A stretch of DNA of 54,665 nucleotides, taken from assembly GCA_964400655.1 (NCBI GenBank), contig CAYNVN010000084.1, forward strand, positions 1 to 54,665, in the 5' to 3' direction. Of this stretch, positions 44,481-54,362 are shown one piece after another. The translations under genes were made by a program, and so were the position numbers. Each line of letters begins with the position of its first letter. The stretch's first letter is position 1. The notes beneath the pieces were generated by a model, which worked only from the letters and a program-made list of their open reading frames with translations, was not told where the DNA came from and did no database searches. Source of the DNA: B16-G9 sp964400655. Lineage in GTDB: Bacteria > Bacteroidota > Bacteroidia > Bacteroidales > F082.

Positions 44481-45731
44481 CTATTTGAATATTTCTTTTA
44501 AACTTACGGTTTTATTGTTGATGATGGGTTTTGCCCAAAAGCTGATGCTCAGAATATAGCCAAGGGTTACAAACAGGAAGAGCATTCCTGTTTTCAGGGT
44601 GGTAATATCGCTGATGCCTCCTATCAGTATTTGCACAATTGCCCCTCCGGCGATTCCGGTCATTAAAATACCGGCAAACGACCCATGATGTTTCGCCACC
44701 GAATTAAGTCCCAGCGAAACGATTACCGGATACATTACCGAAAGGAAGAATCCCGAAACGGGAAATGCCCACAGTGATAATCCGCTGCTGCCGAACAGTG
44801 CCACGGCAAGGCTGATCATGGCCAAAAGGGTGAACCATCGCAGCACGATTTTGCTGTCGAGCAGTTTTAACAATACAAGTCCTAATATTCCGCCGACGGT
44901 CATCAATCCCCAAAAATAGGATACGGCATCGGCTCCCGTTGTGTCGGGATTGATTCCGTGATAGTTACTAAGGAATTTCGACATCCAGTAAGATATCCCC
45001 TGTTCGGTTCCCACATACATAAAGATGCCGAGGAAATAGAGAATAACATATTTATTTTTAAACAACTCGATATAGCTCTCTTTTGAGCCCACTTTTTCAT
45101 CTTCCTGTAATTCGACTTTTGGGAATTTAACGAATACGATTACTACAATCATTAAAATACTCAGCACGGCAAAAACCCAGTACATCGAAACCCACGAAAG
45201 TGATTGGGGAACCAGATTTGACATCAGCCGGATAAAAGGTTTATCGGTATTTCCCTGATCGATATTTGTTACAAGATAGGAGTACATTTGCGGGCTTACA
45301 AACGAAGCAAGTCCGAAAATAAGCTGTGCCAGAACCGAGTTAAAGGCATAATGCTCTTCGCCACCGGCTACCCGTAACAGCGGGTTAATAACAACCTGTA
45401 AAACAGCCATTCCGGTTCCAATGGTAAAAAGCGAAACAACAAATACATTGAACCGGGGAAACAGTGCAAAGATTAGCGCACCGGCAAATGCCAGCGAAAA
45501 TGCCAACACCATCATCCGCTTTTCGCCCCATTTCTCGAGTAAAAACCCCGAAGGAACCGACATCACCCCGTAAGCAATAAAAAAGGCAAACGGAAGAAAA
45601 CCGGCCATGGTCGCGGTAAGCGTATAGCTTGATGAAACATTTGGATTGAGTGCTCCGAGAATGTTGGTCAAAAACGAGATTACGAAAAACGTAATCAAAA
45701 TCAGAACAACGATCGTGTTATTTCTTTTCAT
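44481..45731 (-). CDS. FucP/NagP-type major facilitator sugar permease
   Basis: A 416-residue inner-membrane transporter with about twelve hydrophobic segments. The N-terminal half carries the pattern FAFFIAYGVMSVPSGFLLEKWG and an intracellular loop GEKR, and the second half resumes after a charged loop (FPKVELQEDEKVG) near residue 215. These fit the fucose/glucose/GlcNAc proton symporter group of the MFS (FucP, NagP). In this operon, between an exo-glucosaminidase and kinase genes, glucosamine or short GlcN sugars are the likely cargo. It follows the GH2 gene after 13 bases. Confidence 0.88.
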   Translation of the reverse strand: MKRNNTIVVLILITFFVISFLTNILGALNPNVSSSYTLTATMAGFLPFAFFIAYGVMSVPSGFLLEKWGEKRMMVLAFSLAFAGALIFALFPRFNVFVVSLFTIGTGMAVLQVVINPLLRVAGGEEHYAFNSVLAQLIFGLASFVSPQMYSYLVTNIDQGNTDKPFIRLMSNLVPQSLSWVSMYWVFAVLSILMIVVIVFVKFPKVELQEDEKVGSKESYIELFKNKYVILYFLGIFMYVGTEQGISYWMSKFLSNYHGINPDTTGADAVSYFWGLMTVGGILGLVLLKLLDSKIVLRWFTLLAMISLAVALFGSSGLSLWAFPVSGFFLSVMYPVIVSLGLNSVAKHHGSFAGILMTGIAGGAIVQILIGGISDITTLKTGMLFLFVTLGYILSISFWAKPIINNKTVSLKEIFK

Positions 45732-45744
45732 TATTAATTGATGT

Positions 45745-48369
45745 TTATTCGTTATATCCCCGCATCATAAGTTTGGGAGTTATGTTTTTTAAATCTTTTT
45801 TGTTGATGGCCGCCGTTAACACCCTTGTTTCACCCGGCAATAACGAAACATAGTTGTCCGACCAAAGTACCGGTAAAATGGTGTTTCCGGTTTTTTCGTC
45901 AACTATTTTTACATTGATAAAAAAGGCTATTTTATTACTGTTGTTGGTCAGCTCAACTTCAAACAACGATTTGTTGTTTTGTCCGGCTTTTTGTTTAAAA
46001 GAGGAGGTAACTTTAACTTTTGGCATGTTGTTAACGGCGGTAAAATCGGCATACTGTTTTGAAGGGGTATGATAGTACCATGATGAGGGTGTGGCTTCGT
46101 AGTCAGGTATATCTTTTTTTGCCGAAAGCCAGTAAAAGTTAATATCGATGGTTTTACCGTTGTGGTCCGCAAGACGCAAGTCTAAAAAGCAGACGTTCTT
46201 ATTCCAGGAAAATCCGGGAAGTTTTATAAGCCGTTTGGCAGCGTTTGCCGCCAAATCGGTTTTTATCTCTTTTTCATATTTAAGGGTCGAATGGATATCG
46301 TAGGCTTTGATTTTGACGGTGCAGCCGGTTTTGTTTTCCAAACGGTCGTTCACCACGTAAACCGAATGGTCAGACGGGTCATAAATAACGTGAAAAGGCT
46401 GCGATGCTTTTTTTGCCCCGTAATATGCTCCGTTGGGCATCAGATAATAATCGTAAAGCTGCCAGTACATTTCGGGCCATGCCGAGTTGAGCATCCATTG
46501 AATAACTCCGGTAGCCCTGTAACGGTAAGCCGAAAAAGCCTCGAACATGGGCCGCATCAGTTCGTAGTTAAGCAGCTGTGCTTTTCGGGTATAGTCTTCA
46601 ACCGAAACGGCTTTTCCGTAACGTTTTTCCAGTGCCGTGGTATAGCGACTCAAATCGTTAAATTCGTGGCGGCCGCAGTGATAATCCCAAACGGAATCAA
46701 CGGGCCACAGATGTTTAAGGGAGATCATTTTTTTGATGCTTTCCAAAGGAGGAACCTGTGCGCCCGGGCCGGTTTCGGTATTAAAGCCGAATGCGCCGCC
46801 GTACAGCGTATCGGCAAACCAGTACACAGGGGGCACATAAGCATAAGGCCCGCGCATTTTAACGCCGGTGGGGCCTGCCAGTGAGATGTCCCACTCTTTG
46901 GCCGAAGCAAGATAAACCCGCGTGCTGTCGTATTCGTTAAAAGTGTTAAAATATTTTTGTTCAAGTTCGGGCCTTGGAACACAATCCGATCCGGCCAGCC
47001 ATGTAAAAACGGAAGGGTGATTTCTGAGCCATATTACCTGATCCTGCCAGGCAAGGCTCATCATTTCCATATCTTCGGGTTTTAATATGCCGCCATACTC
47101 TTCGCTGCACGGAGCGCCAAGATAGTCTTCCCACTCCCAGTGGCAACTCCATCCCGCCATAATCAATATACCCATACGGTCGCAAAGGTTGTAAATGGTT
47201 TGGTCATTCCCCCAAAAACCTTCCAGGCGAATGGTGTTCAGGTTCATATCTTTTACATATTCCAGCTGGTTCTTAACGCTTTCGGGCGTATCGTCAAGCA
47301 ACAAACGGTCAACCCAGCCGCCACCGCGAATCAATATTTTTTGTCCGTTAATTTTAAATCCGCGTGAACCGTCACGATTGAAATAGTCCGACACGGTACG
47401 AATACCGAAATCAAACTCCTTTTTGTCAATTTTTTTACCGCTTTCGAGAAACTCGAACGAAGCATGATACAGATGAGGCTCTCCCAATGTATGAGGCCAC
47501 CACAATTTTGGGTTTTTTATCACCAGTTCGTCAAAATCGTCGGGACTGAAGATTACTTTTCTGTTTTCGCCCGGTTTCAGTTCGATGACTTTGATGATTT
47601 TTTTTCCGTCAACGTTTAATACAATCTCTCCATACTGAACAACAGGATTGTAGTTGGTAACTTCAACCGAAGCCGTTAGTCTGGCCGTTGTTAAATCATC
47701 GGTAAGTGTGGTGACCATAAACGGTTTATCGAGGCCGGTACCTCCGTTACCTTCAATATACACTTCCCTAAACAACCCCATGTTGTTGTCGGGCGGGGCG
47801 GGGTTCCAGTCAACAAATCCTATGGTAAAGTCGCCCGGCACCGGCGGAAAAACCTCAACGGCAAGTACGTTGTTTCCCTTATGCACCAGTTTTGAAATGT
47901 CGAATTTAAACTGTCTGAACGCGTTTATCAATGAGTTTTTGCCGGCAATTTGTTTTCCGTTGAGCCACACATTGGCTTTATAGTTAACCCCGTCGAATCC
48001 GAGAAGCAAAACCTCCGGCACTTTGTCTAAGGTAAAAGAGGTGCGATACCACCAGGATGATTTAAACGGTTTGTCCGAAATTTTATCCAGGTTATCATCA
48101 AGAAAAATATTTTTATAAACCCCGTTGGATACCAAAGCGTGCAAAACGGTGGAAGGTATCGTAGCCCGATACCAGTTATTGCCATTAAAACCGGCAACAC
48201 TGATGGCGCTTCCGTCAGCCGTAACCGAATCGGCACTTTGAACCAACCAGTTTTCCGAAAGCGTTCTTTTAAAATAGTGTGGAGATTGTGCTTCACTGCA
48301 GCCGCCAATCAATAAACCGGTAAACAGTAAAACCAATAAACCAAAAACAACAACTAAACGAGTCTTCAT
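45745..48369 (-). CDS. GH2 exo-beta-D-glucosaminidase-like lipoprotein
   Basis: An 874-residue GH2 hydrolase. The leader ends in LLIGGCSEA (Cys24), so it is a lipoprotein. Jelly-roll and Ig-like domains (about 30-330) precede the TIM barrel. The acid/base position reads WLAGSD with Asp462, and the nucleophile Glu532 lies in FNTETGPG. Classical GH2 enzymes have Asn-Glu at the first site; Asp there, with a nucleophile about 70 residues on, is the pattern of CsxA-type exo-beta-D-glucosaminidases (D469/E541). It therefore likely removes GlcN from the non-reducing end of chitosan oligomers. GH2 mannosidase is the main alternative, but the GSD motif and the downstream nagB argue against it. First gene of a five-gene operon. 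Confidence 0.85.
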   Translation of the reverse strand: MKTRLVVVFGLLVLLFTGLLIGGCSEAQSPHYFKRTLSENWLVQSADSVTADGSAISVAGFNGNNWYRATIPSTVLHALVSNGVYKNIFLDDNLDKISDKPFKSSWWYRTSFTLDKVPEVLLLGFDGVNYKANVWLNGKQIAGKNSLINAFRQFKFDISKLVHKGNNVLAVEVFPPVPGDFTIGFVDWNPAPPDNNMGLFREVYIEGNGGTGLDKPFMVTTLTDDLTTARLTASVEVTNYNPVVQYGEIVLNVDGKKIIKVIELKPGENRKVIFSPDDFDELVIKNPKLWWPHTLGEPHLYHASFEFLESGKKIDKKEFDFGIRTVSDYFNRDGSRGFKINGQKILIRGGGWVDRLLLDDTPESVKNQLEYVKDMNLNTIRLEGFWGNDQTIYNLCDRMGILIMAGWSCHWEWEDYLGAPCSEEYGGILKPEDMEMMSLAWQDQVIWLRNHPSVFTWLAGSDCVPRPELEQKYFNTFNEYDSTRVYLASAKEWDISLAGPTGVKMRGPYAYVPPVYWFADTLYGGAFGFNTETGPGAQVPPLESIKKMISLKHLWPVDSVWDYHCGRHEFNDLSRYTTALEKRYGKAVSVEDYTRKAQLLNYELMRPMFEAFSAYRYRATGVIQWMLNSAWPEMYWQLYDYYLMPNGAYYGAKKASQPFHVIYDPSDHSVYVVNDRLENKTGCTVKIKAYDIHSTLKYEKEIKTDLAANAAKRLIKLPGFSWNKNVCFLDLRLADHNGKTIDINFYWLSAKKDIPDYEATPSSWYYHTPSKQYADFTAVNNMPKVKVTSSFKQKAGQNNKSLFEVELTNNSNKIAFFINVKIVDEKTGNTILPVLWSDNYVSLLPGETRVLTAAINKKDLKNITPKLMMRGYNE

Positions 48370-48763
48370 TATACCTTATTTATATAACTGCAAATATCAG
48401 CCTTTCTTTTTTGAGGAGGTAAAAGTACTACCCATATTTATATTATGCAAATATTTGCGCATATTTTGTTTACTTAATGCAATTTTTTAATACACTATTT
48501 TATATTTTATTTAGAAATAAAATAAATTGACTGTTTTTTGTATAAAATATCGATTAACAACCATTTAATAACAACGCATTGCAACATGCAGATTAATAAT
48601 ATAATAGACATATACAAGTTCAACTTTTAATTTTATAAACAGGCATATTTTACAGACACATTACAAAAACTAATTAATGGAAACGTTTGCGTGTATGAAA
48701 TAGTTAATATACTTTTGTGTGCAAATTATTGCGCTTATTATTCATTTTATTAAACCAGGCAAA
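48370..48763. promoter_or_regulatory. Divergent control region of the glucosamine PUL
   Basis: This 394-bp AT-rich region separates the GH2 operon (left) from susCD (right). It contains a 20-bp direct repeat with 17 identities, at 48446-48465 (TGCAAATATTTGCGCATATT) and 48720-48739, whose core GCAAAT..TTGC is palindromic. It also has a LacI-type palindrome GGAAACGTTTGC around 48679-48690 overlapping the susC -33 box. The left promoter is weak by eye (GATATTTG at 48398-48391). Confidence 0.6.
48686..48717 (+). promoter_or_regulatory. susCD promoter
   Basis: TTTG at 48686-48689 and TACTTTTG at 48710-48717, spaced 20 bp, are a full Bacteroidota promoter. The leader to the ATG at 48764 is about 40 bases. 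Confidence 0.8.
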
Positions 48764-51700
48764 ATGAAGAAATATTATTTAATGTTTCTTTTATTTCTTT
48801 CGGCGGCATCTTTGACGGCACAGATCTCCATCAAGGGTACGGTATATTCGAAAGACTCCAAAGAAACGTTACCGGGAGTGACGGTTGTGGTTAAAGGAAC
48901 CTCACAGGGTACCATTACCGACCTTGACGGAAAGTTTTATTTAACAGCAGATCCTGCTGCAACGCTGGAATTTTCATACGTGGGTTACAAAACCCTCGAT
49001 ATTCCGGTTAACGGACAAACCTCCTTTGAGGTTATGATGGAAATTGACACCAAAGAACTGGATGAGGTTGTGGTGGTAGGTTATGGTGTTCAGAAAAAAA
49101 GTGATGTTACCGGGGCGCTTGTATCCATTAGTGGTGATGAGATGCAGGAAACCCATCAGCAAGGCATCGAGTCCATCCTTCAGGGGAGGGCTGCCGGTGT
49201 TACCGTTACATCAAACAGTGGTGCTCCGGGCAAACCCGAAGAGATAAACATTCGGGGCATCAGCTCCATTAACGGCTCTCCGCCGTTATGGGTGGTTGAC
49301 GGCGTTCCCACCACCGGAGGGGTAAATCCTCAGGATATCGAAAGCATTGAAATTTTGAAAGATGCTTCTGCAACAGCCATTTACGGTACCGATGGTGCCA
49401 ATGGTGTTATTTTGGTCACTACCAAAAAAGGTAAAAAGGGCCAAATGCGCATCAATTACGAAAACAGATTTGCATGGGGACATCTTTACAGGCAGCTTGA
49501 ACTTACTACGGCAAAACAGTGGGCAAAATTGCGTTCCGAGGCTTATCAAAATGCCGGATTGCCCGTGCCTCCTGCTTTGGGCGAACCTTATGGTACCGGT
49601 ACCAACTGGCAGGAAGCGGTTACACGTACCGCCGCTTCAATGAACCATTACCTCTCTTTTTCGGGCGGCTCCGATAAACTGAGCTGGTTTATGAGTGCCA
49701 ATTATAACGATGAGCAGGGAATTGTGAAAAAATCCGACTATTCTGCCCTCGACCTTCGTATCAATACACAGGCCAAACTATACAAATGGTTAACGGTTGG
49801 CGAGAACATCTCTTTCTCGGGCGATAACAGGCATCCCATTAATGAAGATGATGAGTGGAATGCCATTATGGTGGAAGCCATTTCCATCGACCCCATAACT
49901 CCGGTTCAAAAAGAGGACGGAAGTTGGGGCGGCTCAGTTTATAATACGGTAAACAATCCGGTGGCTCATCTCGACAGGACAAAAACCGAATTAAAAGATT
50001 ATTCCATCGGTGGTAACTTTTTTGCGGACGTTACCTTTTTAAAAGATTTTGTTTTTACTTCCCGACTCGGTTATTCTCAGTCTTTTGGTAATAATTACGA
50101 CTGGATGCCCACCTTTTTTGTGAAAACCGGTGAAGAAAATTCGCAAACTTCCGTTTCCCGCGATTATTACGAAAGTCGTGATTGGGTTTTTACCAACTAC
50201 CTGACATGGTCGCGCAAATTCGGAAAACATGATTTAAAGGTGATGGCGGGAATGGAGTCGGAAGAAAATTACAACGAATGGTTTGGTGTTACCGCCACCG
50301 ATCTTATTTCGGAACAGTTGAACCTTATTTATATCGATAATGCTACCGGTAATCAGGATGCTTCGGCATACGGACTGGCAAGTACTGTAAAATATGTTTC
50401 CTATTTCGGCAGGATTAATTACAACTTATCGGATAAGTATTTTCTGACGGTTAACTTCCGTCGTCAGGGTTCCTCAATGTTCGGACCGGATAATCGCTGG
50501 GGAAGTTTCCCTTCGACATCGGCCGGATGGCGAATCGACAGAGAGAATTTTATGAAAAATGTCGATTTGGTAACAAATCTGAAACTGCGGATGGGTTACG
50601 GGATTTCGGGTAACGACCATGCTTTGCAGCCCTATTCATATTATGCCACTTCCGAAACGGGACAAAGATATGTTTTCGGAAACAAAATTGTTGACGGTGT
50701 TGCTTTTCCGAGAATCCCCAACAGCGAATTGCACTGGGAGCAAAAAAGCTCGTTAAATATTGGTGTTGACCTGGCCATGTGGGATGACAGGTTCACCTTT
50801 ACCGGCGATTTCTTTATCAACAAAACCGATCAGATGTTGTACGATCCCGATTTACCTGGCCATGTGGGAACACAGTTGATGCCGTTCACAAACGTTGCAA
50901 AAATGAAAAACACGGGTATAGAGCTGGTGGTTGGTTATAGAAATACCACAAAAAATAAATTCAAATACGATTTCAAACTTAACTTCAGTCATATTAAAAA
51001 TGAAGTTGTTGATTTAGGAAGTGCCAGTTATATTCCTGCCGTTCCTTTTATGCAGCTGGGTTATATCTCGCGCACCGAAGTGGGACATCCTATGGCATCT
51101 TTTTACGGCTACTTAACCGACGGACTTTTTCAAACGCAACAGGAAGTTGATGACTATGTTAAACCCGACGGAACGCCCATTCAGCCCAATGCGGCACCCG
51201 GCGATATCAGATATAAAGCCGATGAAAACGGAAATCTTATTACCGATTTTATTGGTAGTCCGTTACCCGATTTTACCGCCGGTTTAAACATGAAATTCAA
51301 CTATAAAGGATTTTCGCTGCTCATGTTCTTTTACGGTGTTTACGGTAATGAAATATTCAATGCTACCCGGTTTTTTAACCTTAACTCAAGTGTTCGGTAC
51401 AATGTTGAAGCCTCATTGATGAACAGATGGATGATGGAAGGCGATACCGATGATCCGAATATGGCACGGTTAAACATTAACGATGCCAACAACAGCCTTC
51501 GTTCCGACAGGTTTATTGAAGACGGCTCCTATTTGCGTCTTAAAAACCTTCAGTTGGAATACGCTTTGCCATCAAAAATATTCAACAACATTGACATCTC
51601 TTCACTGAAGGTGTTTGCAGGATGTACCAACGCATTCACACTTACCAGATATTCGGGATTTGATCCGGAAATAGGCCTGGGGTACGGTAACAATCCTTTG

Positions 51701-51772
51701 GACCGCGGAATTGACCGCGCCAGATATCCCAGCCCGCGTACCTTTTATGTTGGTTTAAATCTCTTATTTTAA
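48764..51772 (+). CDS. SusC-like TonB-dependent glycan transporter
   Basis: This is the outer-membrane channel that imports oligosaccharides with TonB energy. The 1,002-residue protein from the ATG at 48764 has a signal peptide (to about LTAQ), a CarboxypepD_reg-like domain (about 22-100; GTVYSKDSKETLPGVTV), the SusC signature ELDEVVVVGYG and a plug (about 110-225; IRGISSINGSPPLWVVDG, GTDGANGVILVTTKKGK). A 22-strand-type barrel follows, ending in the aromatic strand FYVGLNLLF. The upstream frame to 48719 adds only a poor leader. The TonB-dependent signature and adjacent SusD make the pairing certain; the cargo is inferred from the divergent glucosaminidase operon. Confidence 0.95.
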   Translation: MKKYYLMFLLFLSAASLTAQISIKGTVYSKDSKETLPGVTVVVKGTSQGTITDLDGKFYLTADPAATLEFSYVGYKTLDIPVNGQTSFEVMMEIDTKELDEVVVVGYGVQKKSDVTGALVSISGDEMQETHQQGIESILQGRAAGVTVTSNSGAPGKPEEINIRGISSINGSPPLWVVDGVPTTGGVNPQDIESIEILKDASATAIYGTDGANGVILVTTKKGKKGQMRINYENRFAWGHLYRQLELTTAKQWAKLRSEAYQNAGLPVPPALGEPYGTGTNWQEAVTRTAASMNHYLSFSGGSDKLSWFMSANYNDEQGIVKKSDYSALDLRINTQAKLYKWLTVGENISFSGDNRHPINEDDEWNAIMVEAISIDPITPVQKEDGSWGGSVYNTVNNPVAHLDRTKTELKDYSIGGNFFADVTFLKDFVFTSRLGYSQSFGNNYDWMPTFFVKTGEENSQTSVSRDYYESRDWVFTNYLTWSRKFGKHDLKVMAGMESEENYNEWFGVTATDLISEQLNLIYIDNATGNQDASAYGLASTVKYVSYFGRINYNLSDKYFLTVNFRRQGSSMFGPDNRWGSFPSTSAGWRIDRENFMKNVDLVTNLKLRMGYGISGNDHALQPYSYYATSETGQRYVFGNKIVDGVAFPRIPNSELHWEQKSSLNIGVDLAMWDDRFTFTGDFFINKTDQMLYDPDLPGHVGTQLMPFTNVAKMKNTGIELVVGYRNTTKNKFKYDFKLNFSHIKNEVVDLGSASYIPAVPFMQLGYISRTEVGHPMASFYGYLTDGLFQTQQEVDDYVKPDGTPIQPNAAPGDIRYKADENGNLITDFIGSPLPDFTAGLNMKFNYKGFSLLMFFYGVYGNEIFNATRFFNLNSSVRYNVEASLMNRWMMEGDTDDPNMARLNINDANNSLRSDRFIEDGSYLRLKNLQLEYALPSKIFNNIDISSLKVFAGCTNAFTLTRYSGFDPEIGLGYGNNPLDRGIDRARYPSPRTFYVGLNLLF

Positions 51773-51784
51773 AATCAGAGCATT

Positions 51785-53251
51785 ATGAAAAGAGTAAACA
51801 TATATTTAATAAGTGTTGCAGCAGCTTTAATGTTTTTAACCGCCGGCTGTAAAAAAGAGTTTCTGGATGTGAAACCGCCCACGTTGGTAATGGAAGATTT
51901 CTTTGTTAACGAAACCAATGCACAACTGGCCATTAACGGTTGTTACGATGTTATGGGATGGGACGGAACGCACAATACCATACCCTTCTTTTTTGGAGAT
52001 ATTATAGGTCGCGACGGATGGAAAGGCGGCGATGTAGGTAACGATCAGGACTGGATGGACAACTTGATTGCCTTTAACTACACCCCTGATAATTATATGC
52101 TCAATACGGCATGGAAAAATTATTATGTGGGCATAAACCGTTGCAATTCGGCGATGGAAAATATTGAAAAAATGACCGCTGACATGATATCGGACGATGC
52201 CAAAAAACAGCTGATTGCCGAAGCCCGGTTTGTAAGGGGTTATTTTTATTTTGAACTGGTAAAAACCTTTGGCAGCGTACCGTTGGTTGATCATGTTTTG
52301 TCTCCCAGCGAATATCAGCAACCCCTTGCCGACATCAACGATTTGTGGGCATTTATCGAAAACGATTTTCAGCAGGCATCTCAGGTTTTGCCTTCACGTA
52401 CACAGCAAGACCCCGAAAATGTAGGACGTGCCACACGGGGAGCAGCATTGGCATTTTTGGCTAAAGCATACATTTATCAGAAAAAATGGAGCGAAGCCAA
52501 ACAGGTTACCGATCAAATTATCAATAGCGGCGAATATGCTTTGATGCCCGATTACGCTGATGTTTTTAAAATGGAAAACGAAAACAACGAAGAGATTGTT
52601 TTTTCCATTCAGTTTAAAGAGACCGGTAACGGCGATTATGGAAACGAAAACGAAGGCACAATGGTTTGTGTTTATATGGAAACACGTAATCATCCCTTTG
52701 CGGGTATTGGTGGCTGGGGATTTAACTGTCCGACACAAAATTTGGTTGATGAATATGAAGCGGCAGATTCCGTAAGAAGAGAAGCCACCATTATCCGTAA
52801 CGGAGAAACATTGTGGGCCGGCACGCCCGATGAGTCAACTTTTAATACAACTTTCCCAACCAATATCGATCATTACAGCAATCAAAAATATTGTTTGCCG
52901 GCATCGCAGCAACCTGCTGATTTTTCGGATGCTTCCAAAAACTGGATTTTAATACGTTATGCCGAGGTGCTGTTATGGAATGCCGAAGCGGCTTTCCAGA
53001 CCGGTGGCGACTGGCAAACCCCTTTACAAAAAGTACGCGACCGGGCAGGATTAGGCACAACCCCGTATAGCGGTATTAAAGCCATTTATCACGAACGCAG
53101 GGTGGAACTTGCCATGGAAGGACATCGCTTTTGGGATGTTGTCCGCCAGGGAAGAGGAGAAGAGGTGTTTGGTCAGTATGGATTTATTGAAGGAGTTCAT
53201 AACCATTTTCCAATTCCGCAGGACCAACTTGATTTGAGTGATATTTGGTAA
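51785..53251 (+). CDS. SusD-like glycan-binding lipoprotein
   Basis: This is the lid of the SusCD complex, binding glycans at the cell surface. The 488-residue protein starts with a lipoprotein leader (MFLTAGC, Cys22) and shows SusD/RagB helical TPR features: INGCYDVMGW, KNYYVGINRCNSAMENI, EARFVRGYFYFELVKTFG and the C-terminal YHERRVELAMEGHRFWDVVR motif. It follows susC by 12 bases and they form one unit. Confidence 0.95.
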   Translation: MKRVNIYLISVAAALMFLTAGCKKEFLDVKPPTLVMEDFFVNETNAQLAINGCYDVMGWDGTHNTIPFFFGDIIGRDGWKGGDVGNDQDWMDNLIAFNYTPDNYMLNTAWKNYYVGINRCNSAMENIEKMTADMISDDAKKQLIAEARFVRGYFYFELVKTFGSVPLVDHVLSPSEYQQPLADINDLWAFIENDFQQASQVLPSRTQQDPENVGRATRGAALAFLAKAYIYQKKWSEAKQVTDQIINSGEYALMPDYADVFKMENENNEEIVFSIQFKETGNGDYGNENEGTMVCVYMETRNHPFAGIGGWGFNCPTQNLVDEYEAADSVRREATIIRNGETLWAGTPDESTFNTTFPTNIDHYSNQKYCLPASQQPADFSDASKNWILIRYAEVLLWNAEAAFQTGGDWQTPLQKVRDRAGLGTTPYSGIKAIYHERRVELAMEGHRFWDVVRQGRGEEVFGQYGFIEGVHNHFPIPQDQLDLSDIW

Positions 53252-53324
53252 ACAACTTGTACCTGATAAATTTTTATAAAGTATATCAAACAATAAATAA
53301 ATTTTCAACCTAATTAAAATTAAA

Positions 53325-54329
53325 ATGATGAAAAAGTTTTTGTATTTATTAATTGCATTTGCAGTAGTTACGATTACTGCCTGTAACAAAGATGATGATC
53401 CGGTTGACACCGGCAAACCTGGCCCCGTAACCATTACCTATGAAGTAAATGGTAATGTTGTTAATTATCATGCCGTTGCCGAAAATGCAGTAAGTTATTC
53501 ATGGGATCTTGGAAACGGTGAAACTCCTACAGGACAGGATGTAACCGGTACTTACTCATTCCCCGGACAGTATGAAGTAAAATGTACTGCCAAAGGCCGT
53601 GAAGAAGACACACAGGCTACCATTAGTGTTAATGTAGATGAAGGCGATCCCGATATTTTTAACGAAGTTAACATTGCGCTTTCGGGTTACAATGCCGAAA
53701 CCGGCGAAAGCGAAGCCGTATGGGTTTGGGCTACCGGCCCCGGAACAATGGGTGACGGCCCCCGTATCAGCGAGCCCGACACCGTTTATTTTAATCCCAT
53801 TGATGACAGCTGGTGGCAAAGCGAAGAGGGCGATCTTCCTGAAGATGGTCTGGATGACGAATATCAGTTTAAACTCAATGCTAAAATGGAATATGTAAAC
53901 AACTTCGGAACTGCCTTTATGGTTAACTGGGCATGGTATGCCGTTAGAAATTACGGTGCAGCTCCCGGAATTTGGGAAGATGTTGCTTTTGAAGGTTACA
54001 ACAACGGCCAGTCGCCAATGATTGCAAGCTGGAGTGTTGAGCACATTGATAACATCAACGACACCCTTACTTTTGAAACCGACATTAACGGAACCATGAT
54101 GCCGGGTGCTTATGTTATTCACCTTACCAATCAGGCTTCTCTCGGTATGGAATCAAAAGGTTACGATTATCAAATCTTAAAACTTACCGCCGATACTTTA
54201 TGGATTCGTTACGACAATACTTTCCCGGATAATCTGGCTGATTATTACAATATAGATGATCTGGAAAACGAAGGTGCTGTACCCGGTGATCCTGATGAAG
54301 CTTATCTGAAACTGGTTCGCAAAAAATAA
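53325..54329 (+). CDS. PKD-domain surface lipoprotein of the PUL
   Basis: A 334-residue lipoprotein (VVTITAC, Cys20, followed by an acidic NKDDDP stretch as in Bacteroidota surface lipoproteins). Residues about 32-105 are a PKD domain (AVSYSWDLGNGETPTG, GTYSFPGQYEVKCTAKG). The remaining 230 residues are Trp- and Tyr-rich (DSWWQ, VNWAWYAV), a feature of carbohydrate-binding surfaces, and match no family I know. Its position after susD is that of SusE/SusF-like surface glycan-binding proteins, so that role is likely. Confidence 0.75.
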   Translation: MMKKFLYLLIAFAVVTITACNKDDDPVDTGKPGPVTITYEVNGNVVNYHAVAENAVSYSWDLGNGETPTGQDVTGTYSFPGQYEVKCTAKGREEDTQATISVNVDEGDPDIFNEVNIALSGYNAETGESEAVWVWATGPGTMGDGPRISEPDTVYFNPIDDSWWQSEEGDLPEDGLDDEYQFKLNAKMEYVNNFGTAFMVNWAWYAVRNYGAAPGIWEDVAFEGYNNGQSPMIASWSVEHIDNINDTLTFETDINGTMMPGAYVIHLTNQASLGMESKGYDYQILKLTADTLWIRYDNTFPDNLADYYNIDDLENEGAVPGDPDEAYLKLVRKK

Positions 54330-54362
54330 ACCGAGCTAAGTTTATTATTTATAAATTTGTTA

